From: Glandiceps talaboti
Lineage: Eukaryota; Hemichordata; Enteropneusta; Spengelidae
Direction: 5' to 3'
Assembly: GCF_964340395.1 (NCBI RefSeq)
Contig: NC_135556.1
Coordinates: forward strand, 15,018,910 to 15,082,909
DNA: 64,000 nucleotides
The translations under genes were made by a program, and so were the position numbers. Within the stretch, counting starts at the first letter, position 1. Each line of letters begins with the position of its first letter. This document shows positions 24,616 through 64,000 of the stretch, one piece after another. The notes beneath the pieces are model-generated. The model was not told the origin of the DNA. It saw only the letters and a program-made list of their open reading frames with translations, and searched no databases.

Positions 24616-24621
24616 AATAAA
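24616..24621 (+). terminator. Candidate polyadenylation signal of the pentraxin gene
   Basis: AATAAA, 795 bases after the stop at 23821. It is the first canonical signal seen downstream of the stop on this strand. No transcript evidence. Confidence 0.35.
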
Positions 24622-27600
24622 TATTAAAGTGACTACTGTCAAAAAATAGTATGTTACATTTTATTGTATGTTAGATTGGGTGACATATATAAATGATTGG
24701 AAATGTATTTTGAATTTTGTAATTTATTTATTGCGACTTTCATCCAGTTACACATTGACAGGAGATGGAGTACTCCCTTTTTTTGTGCACTGCAGTAATA
24801 GCTTCTTCTGCCTAGCAAGTATCCTTGATTTTCCTGTCTGAAACAGTGGTAAGGTACCACTACTGTCGTCATTTAGAGATGCCTGTGATCAGCTCATCCT
24901 TTTATCAGTGTGGACAAGTTGACATTGACAGATGGAGCAATGGTGGCATTTCCTTTTGAAACAAGTTTTCTAAGTACCAAAGACATAGCTTCGTCCCCAA
25001 CTTCTAGAATAACATGCCGTTAATTGATGTCTAAAATATGGTCCTACAATTCGCTGGCAAAGCCATAACACCATATACAGCGATGTCTATTCATACACTG
25101 TTACAGTAGGGGAAAATGGACAGCGACTATACAATTTAATAATACAAGACAGTTGATGTATGGGACAAGGTCAGAGTGTGTGCATCCATATGTGCATACA
25201 TGAGTGTGTATGTGTGTGTGTGTGACATTTTCTCAAAAACGGTTGCTGATATTAGGGGTAGTGGCTAGTGGTGATGAGTCTGGGGCGAGATCTGTGCTTG
25301 TGAATTAGCATAATTATAAACTGTACATGTACAAGTCATTTGATTCAGAGCTAGATGTCCACCCATCAAAATGGTTCTGTCCACACTCACTCTGTTGATG
25401 GTGCTCTTTACTACTAAAGCATACCATTTCATATATTTTGGTACATACATAGATGATAATAAATACATGTGTCCTAATATTAAAAGCTTGCCTCTTCATT
25501 ACTTTATCCAACTCTCTCTTCTTCAATTTGCCAATGTTTCACCACCAACACCCCCCTTCTTCCATACCCCTTTCTATTCTCTCTTCCTCTGATCATGTAG
25601 AGATTCAGACAGTACATATTCAACTTTTCAACAACAAAAAAAGAAACAATGTGCTATAGTTTATATCTTCTCTTTATTTGATACACTTCAACTTAAGCAC
25701 TTTGCTTGGCAAACTGCTTTATCAAAATATTTACGATGTAAAAAGTATAACCTGCATACTGCACGATTAGACGCTAATGATATTATTGTAAATATTAAAT
25801 GCACAGTATGTATCTTTCCTTTACATTCATATTTTATAACCCTAATAATTTCACCATCTATGATAAATTGTTCTTGTACAAAATATTCACTTTTAGGCAC
25901 GCTATGAAACTATCTGTCCTTGTGGGATAGTAAAAAGGCATCGAATTATCACCATTGGTGGGTTTACTGAGCAAAAGGAGGGTCACACAAGATTTCATAC
26001 TCCAGCTCTCAGGTTTTTCTATGCACAAATTCTCCTTAATTCCTGTGGTATTTTCAGTGTTACATTGCTTCCTTGAAAAACCGGAATAGTTTAGAGAATT
26101 TATGTGAAGGCACATATTCTGAAAGATTTCGGCACTGCAGAAAGATTCTGAAGATTGACAGAGGTTCAAATAATACACAATAGCTTGCTTTGGTAGAAAA
26201 AATCTGAACGTGCAAGGTTTTTTTTTGTACAATCTGAAGTAATTTACATATAAATTACAAAGACCAGTAAACTCTTTCCTTTACTGCTCATAATACCAAA
26301 GACTTCTGTAGACAGTATGAATGAGAACAGCATTGTTCTTATCCCCTCCTTGTATGCCACATTGAAAATAAGCATTCTCGTTTATAATATTGACTACGCA
26401 CCACATACTGATTGTGAGAACGGATTGCAAATTAAACTTTGTCAAAAGCAAACGTTCCATTTACATTGGACGTTCAAATCACCAGTTTCTTAGAAACAAC
26501 CATTTTGTGTGTGTTTGTGACATAATTTAGATTAATTGATGATTTTTGAATTTGGCAAGAATAAAGAAGTGTATCAGCAGTGAATAGATGAACATATGTA
26601 ATCAAACGGGATGGTTTTGTCAGAGATGGTAAAAGGGTTACACATTCCAGAACATACACTCAATTTGTATCCTAAACTGAGAATGGGCACGGATTTTCAC
26701 TTACATTTTTACAAAACTGAACCTATACTAAGTACCATTGGCAAGGAAGAAGATGAAACACAATATCAGATTTCATTCATAATGTCCACAATACTAAACG
26801 CAGTCACACAAACTAACAAAAGGCACTTTGATAATTCTGTCTTCATAAAACCATTTACATACTAAAGCTCTGCTTGTGCTTTTACACAAATATTTTCTTA
26901 GAATTTGTGTTAGACTGAAGACACGATACGCCTTGTTGCTAAGTCATAAACAGCATTGCACCTTATCAAAAGGGTTAGGCTGATGTGTGATGGTGCCCCG
27001 ACAGGGCGTACCCTACAGCCTACACTTCTGTCAGATTAATTCTCAAATGTGAAAAATTATGTAAATTCTGAAATTTTAAACTCAAGCCCTAAATTTTCAT
27101 GGTAACATTGAACTTTGAAAGCCCACATTGGCAACATAAGAAGTTAAAAAATACTTACAAAAACACAATTTGCATATTCTTCTTTCATGGAGCAAAATAT
27201 ATAAATCTTTGAGAATATTTATTTTGAAAAAAAATTTCTTAAAAACTAATGTGGTTCATATTTGGTAACATTTTTTATAAGGAGCGATGTGATATTTAAA
27301 TTTCAAAATTCTAAATTAATGACATGAGACATGTAAAAATAATTTTTGGTAAACTTGAAGACCACTGGGTCACTGCTTTCATGTGATAGCAGATGTTTGC
27401 TTGGCTAAAGGCTAGAAACAGCCATTATATTAACTTTGTCCTGTATTGTGTCCAGGTATGATTATCAAAGCCTCCTCCATTTCATCTAAACCGTCTATGG
27501 TGATCATATTTGACCCAGTGTCGTTCAATCTTTCAGTTTCAGAAACACTTGCAATCCTTTTAAAAAACAGCAAAATAAAAAATAAACTTCCCCAGTTCAC

Positions 27601-27805
27601 TATTTATGAACACTGCAAATAGCAAAATACAACCTTGATATATCAGAATAGAATATTGAATTTTTTTTCTTCTAAAAAATGAATAGAAATTATGATGAGG
27701 TATTTACAATTACAGTGGATAACTTGATAAATGTTGACATATTGTCGGTAACTTTTATGACTTGATTATTCCATGCTTTGTCCTAATGTTTGTACTAACA
27801 GATTG
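24622..27805. other. Gene-free stretch between convergent genes
   Basis: AT-rich sequence with scattered short open frames that lack splice context or family resemblance (for example 25858-26232 minus and 26611-26865 plus). The right-hand part is probably the 3' UTR of the minus-strand VWA3B-like gene. Minus-strand AATAAA motifs lie at 27223-27218 and 25678-25673. A short (GT)n run is near 25207-25223. Confidence 0.5.
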
Positions 27806-60995
<33,190 letters not shown>

Positions 60996-63900
60996 CTGTA
61001 ACAGAAAGGTTATAAATTGTATATTTCGATATTTTATGAGGAGAGCATATCAATATACTTATTTCCATGGTTACATGGCCTTTCTTTATTTTTTTAGTCT
61101 GACCAACAAAGCACAAAGTAGTGAAGTCAGCTTTTTTGCCATGGAAAACAAATCACTAATTTTTTATATTTTCTATGGATTTATGATAAAATGTTGTTTC
61201 TTTAATTAACTAAGTGAAAGGTATAATAATTATCTTAGTGACGTTTCTTTTATGATATGCAAATGTATCTACGAGTGTATCCAGCTGTGAAGAAGAACTT
61301 TAAAATTGCCAGGGGCAGTTACAGTACAATAAACAAACTCAATTTTCTGATCATTCTAACGTGTAGTTTCTCCCCAAATAATATCTGAACATACAGGTAA
61401 AAACATGGTTCATTTGACCGGACATCTCCCCTTTTCTGTTACCATGGTTACCAAAGCCGAACATAATTAAACTCGATAACAAGACAAATGAGATTTCCAA
61501 CAACATTACTTTGTCCAGTTATCCCTTTCAGTTGATTTTGATCAATATTTTTTTTTCATTTTCTTTACTTTATAAAATATAATGATCTCCCTGGAAATAC
61601 CGATAAGGAATTTGAGTGAAAACAGAGAAATAATACCCTTTCACACATTTCAACTTCAGATGTAGACCCAAAGTCGATTGCTATTTTATTACCAAAGACA
61701 GACATTCTACCCATTCAACACCAAAATGACAGTTGCCATGATAACGAACACAATAAATCGATCTTAAATTACTCACAATTTGATAGAAAATAACAGCAAT
61801 TCTGTCTTAATAATGACTGTGAAATAATGGAACACAAGACACTGACCCATCACTGTTGCTAGGCAACTGTCAACAATCACTATGTATTCAAAACCCCACA
61901 TACTGTGGTCTACATGTACATGTAGGTCTATTCATGTTGAATTGCATAATTAGTACATTAGTACATGTATCATTATTTTAGCTGTAGCAACTGTAGCTAT
62001 GTGTATTACATAATATCATAGTTAGTGAAATTATAATTATCAAACATTAATATTTCAGCAAGTAAAACATGAATTAATAATGTTACTGATAATTTCAGCA
62101 ATTTTAATCATATACATATACAGCAACACAGACCTCATATACATACAAACATGCATATATTATATTCAAATTTTCAATTTTCAAGGGGAGTCTTTCATTT
62201 TATGTTGTCGATTTGATAAATGTACACATTCTTCCTACAGACTGTTTTTTTTTTTTTTAGAATAACCTGTGGCAAAATTCTGCAATGAGCGTTGAAAGGA
62301 AATACAGCTATTATTCACTCGAACAATTCCACAGGGACTTTGAATCATAAAAATTAATTTGATTTTAACTGAATAACTATATATTTACACAATTTTCAAT
62401 TCTAATGGGAGAGCTAATATTGACATACAGTGATGGTTGCTGAGTTGTGTGATGTAAAGATACAATTTTACCCGTGATTTGTATGACTTGATGTATCGTA
62501 TGTTTAGCATACACGGCTCAGAATTTGTCAATTTGGATTTTATGTCGAATATGATACAAAATGGAGGCTGCTGGTTGTGATGTAAAAGATACAATATTAC
62601 CCATGATTTGATGTATCGTATGTTTAGCATACACGGCTCGGAATTTGTCAATTTGGATTTTATGTTGACTATGATACAAAGTGTAGGTTGCTGGTTGCGA
62701 TGTAAAAAATGCCATATTACCAACAGTAACTTGTAGGATTTAATGTGCCGTAGGAATATATACGGCTCAGAATTGGACTTTTTTTTTTTTATATCTGCAT
62801 GTATGAGAGATTGCTGAGTTGTGGTGTTTAGCACGCAACATTTACCAACTTCTACGTTTGTACACATATACATACATGTATAGCTCATATTTTATCAATT
62901 TGGACTTTGATACATGTATATATGATAAAGTGTGTAGCGACAGTCTCTGACATTTACTGCTCAGATTTTGTCAATTTAGACTTCTAATATTTATGATACA
63001 TGTAACATATGACAGCATACTCTGACATTTTTTACTGATTAAAATCATTTTCTGATAACAGTTGGTTTACTAAACTGACTGGACTATGGAATTAACGAAG
63101 TATGTATAACCAAATTTTTGTATTTTATTTTTTGAGTCCATTGAAATTTACATACTTGTCTGAAACAGAGCTACATGTATATCTAAACTGCTTGCCTAGA
63201 ACTGTCTACCAAATGCAATATACAAGAATAATTGTATACACAAGACAGATTTATATATGAAGTAATGTGGACTTGAAACCATCATTATCTGTTGCTAAGG
63301 GAGTGACCTTCATGTCTCATTTAAACAGATCATTATTTTACTTCAGTCATAGCTGTTTGTTTTTTTTACTTTATTTCTGCAGAGAAGTGGAAGGGATGCA
63401 TGTATTTAATCCAAAGATTTTTATATATCACCATTATCAGCATATACAATATACATGTATGTATATATAATTATTTATATATCTACAAAATAATGTGTAT
63501 TTAGTTTTGTTTAACGCAGTCCTGACATACCCCTAATTTGATAGACTAGTCTGATCGCCATGATACCCTCCTGTAAGTACCGATATATGTACATGCAGGC
63601 CTATCAATATCTTTTGTGATTGTGAACGGTGCATGGTAAGATGACATGAAATTAGCAAGATTCAGTTAATATGACACTTGTCCATTTTTTACTTTTATCT
63701 ATGCATCCTTTACAATCCCGTTCTTTATACATGTAATTTTTCCACTATCGTTGTCACCAGGTATTATTATGTTGTTCCTCTTTCTACCTGCCGGTGTGTT
63801 TGTTTGTGCACAAAAAACACGAAAAACAGGATTTATACAATGTCCTCTATATAATCAACCACTGTATAGGGTTTCCTTTACCTAGTTCACTAAGCCATGC

Positions 63901-64000
63901 TAGTTCAATACAACAAAGGTGATTGAGTTATATTTGCTATTCACTCGTCCGTTTTGCGTTGACCTGAGGCTTAGATGAAATAACCCTTGGAAGAAACTGC
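60996..64000. other. Upstream intron or intron set of the VWA3B-like gene
   Basis: No firm exon. The exon at 60904-60995 needs an upstream coding exon ending in phase 1; a weak 18-nt candidate at 63882-63899 is discussed in the findings. A tandem repeat occupies 62400-62900. Confidence 0.5.
62400..62900. repeat. Tandem repeat of about 120 bp, 3-4 diverged units
   Basis: Units share GATGTATCGTATGTTTAGCA, TACACGGCTC(A/G)GAATTTGTC, AATTTGGATTTTATGT and GGTTGCTGGTTG(T/C)GATGTAAA. The best two units begin near 62490 and 62610; outer units are decayed to about 63010. Confidence 0.75.

Noticed and set aside
25858-26232. 124-codon minus-strand ORF
   Set aside because: No recognisable motif; sits in the presumed 3' UTR of the VWA3B-like gene.
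26611-26865. 84-codon plus-strand ORF
   Set aside because: No family resemblance and no supporting signals.

Overview
This is eukaryotic nuclear DNA from an animal, most likely a marine invertebrate bilaterian. It has GT-AG introns of 0.3 to 5.7 kb, an AT-rich base composition, long (TATG)n, (TA)n and (GT)n microsatellites, many short inverted-repeat (MITE-like) elements, APE-type LINEs, a secreted pentraxin gene and a VWA3B-type gene of the kind found in ciliated animals. I cannot fix the phylum from this window.

Layout. Positions 1-4138 hold no gene except repeats, including an 876-bp near-perfect foldback element with a 7-bp target duplication. Positions 4139-5283 (+) carry the last two coding exons of an unrecognised gene that enters from the left. 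Positions 5284-11219 are intergenic, with a 110-bp tandem repeat, microsatellites and a MITE. Positions 11220-23821 (+) are a five-exon gene for a secreted protein with three tandem pentraxin domains, one per exon. Its 5.7-kb first intron holds an antisense, nearly intact LINE (about 12158-16860) whose two ORFs share one frame and are separated only by a TAG codon. Positions 23822-27805 hold the pentraxin 3' region (with a 361-bp inverted-repeat element) and AT-rich sequence. Positions 27806-60995 (-) are at least 31 exons of one large VWA3B-like gene, whose 5' end lies beyond the window. The two main genes converge.

The VWA3B-like reading was built exon by exon. Every inferred splice junction keeps frame and gives about 1733 residues: a degenerate VWA domain, a linker, a second VWA domain with an intact MIDAS, a basic/proline-threonine region, an acidic/lysine-rich region, Tudor-like DUF4537-type modules, an Arg-Ser (RS) region, a Gln/Glu coiled coil, more Tudor-like modules and an acidic Ser-Asp tail. 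Two in-frame microexons (21 and 18 nt) were found. One 5' splice site sits at the edge of a minisatellite whose units each resemble that splice site.

The most interesting points are the homogenised triple pentraxin array with a possible single-domain intron-retention form, the VWA + Tudor + RS architecture, the splice-donor minisatellite, the same-frame amber codon in the LINE, and several foldback or MITE elements with clean termini. All exon calls are by eye from sequence; no database search was possible.
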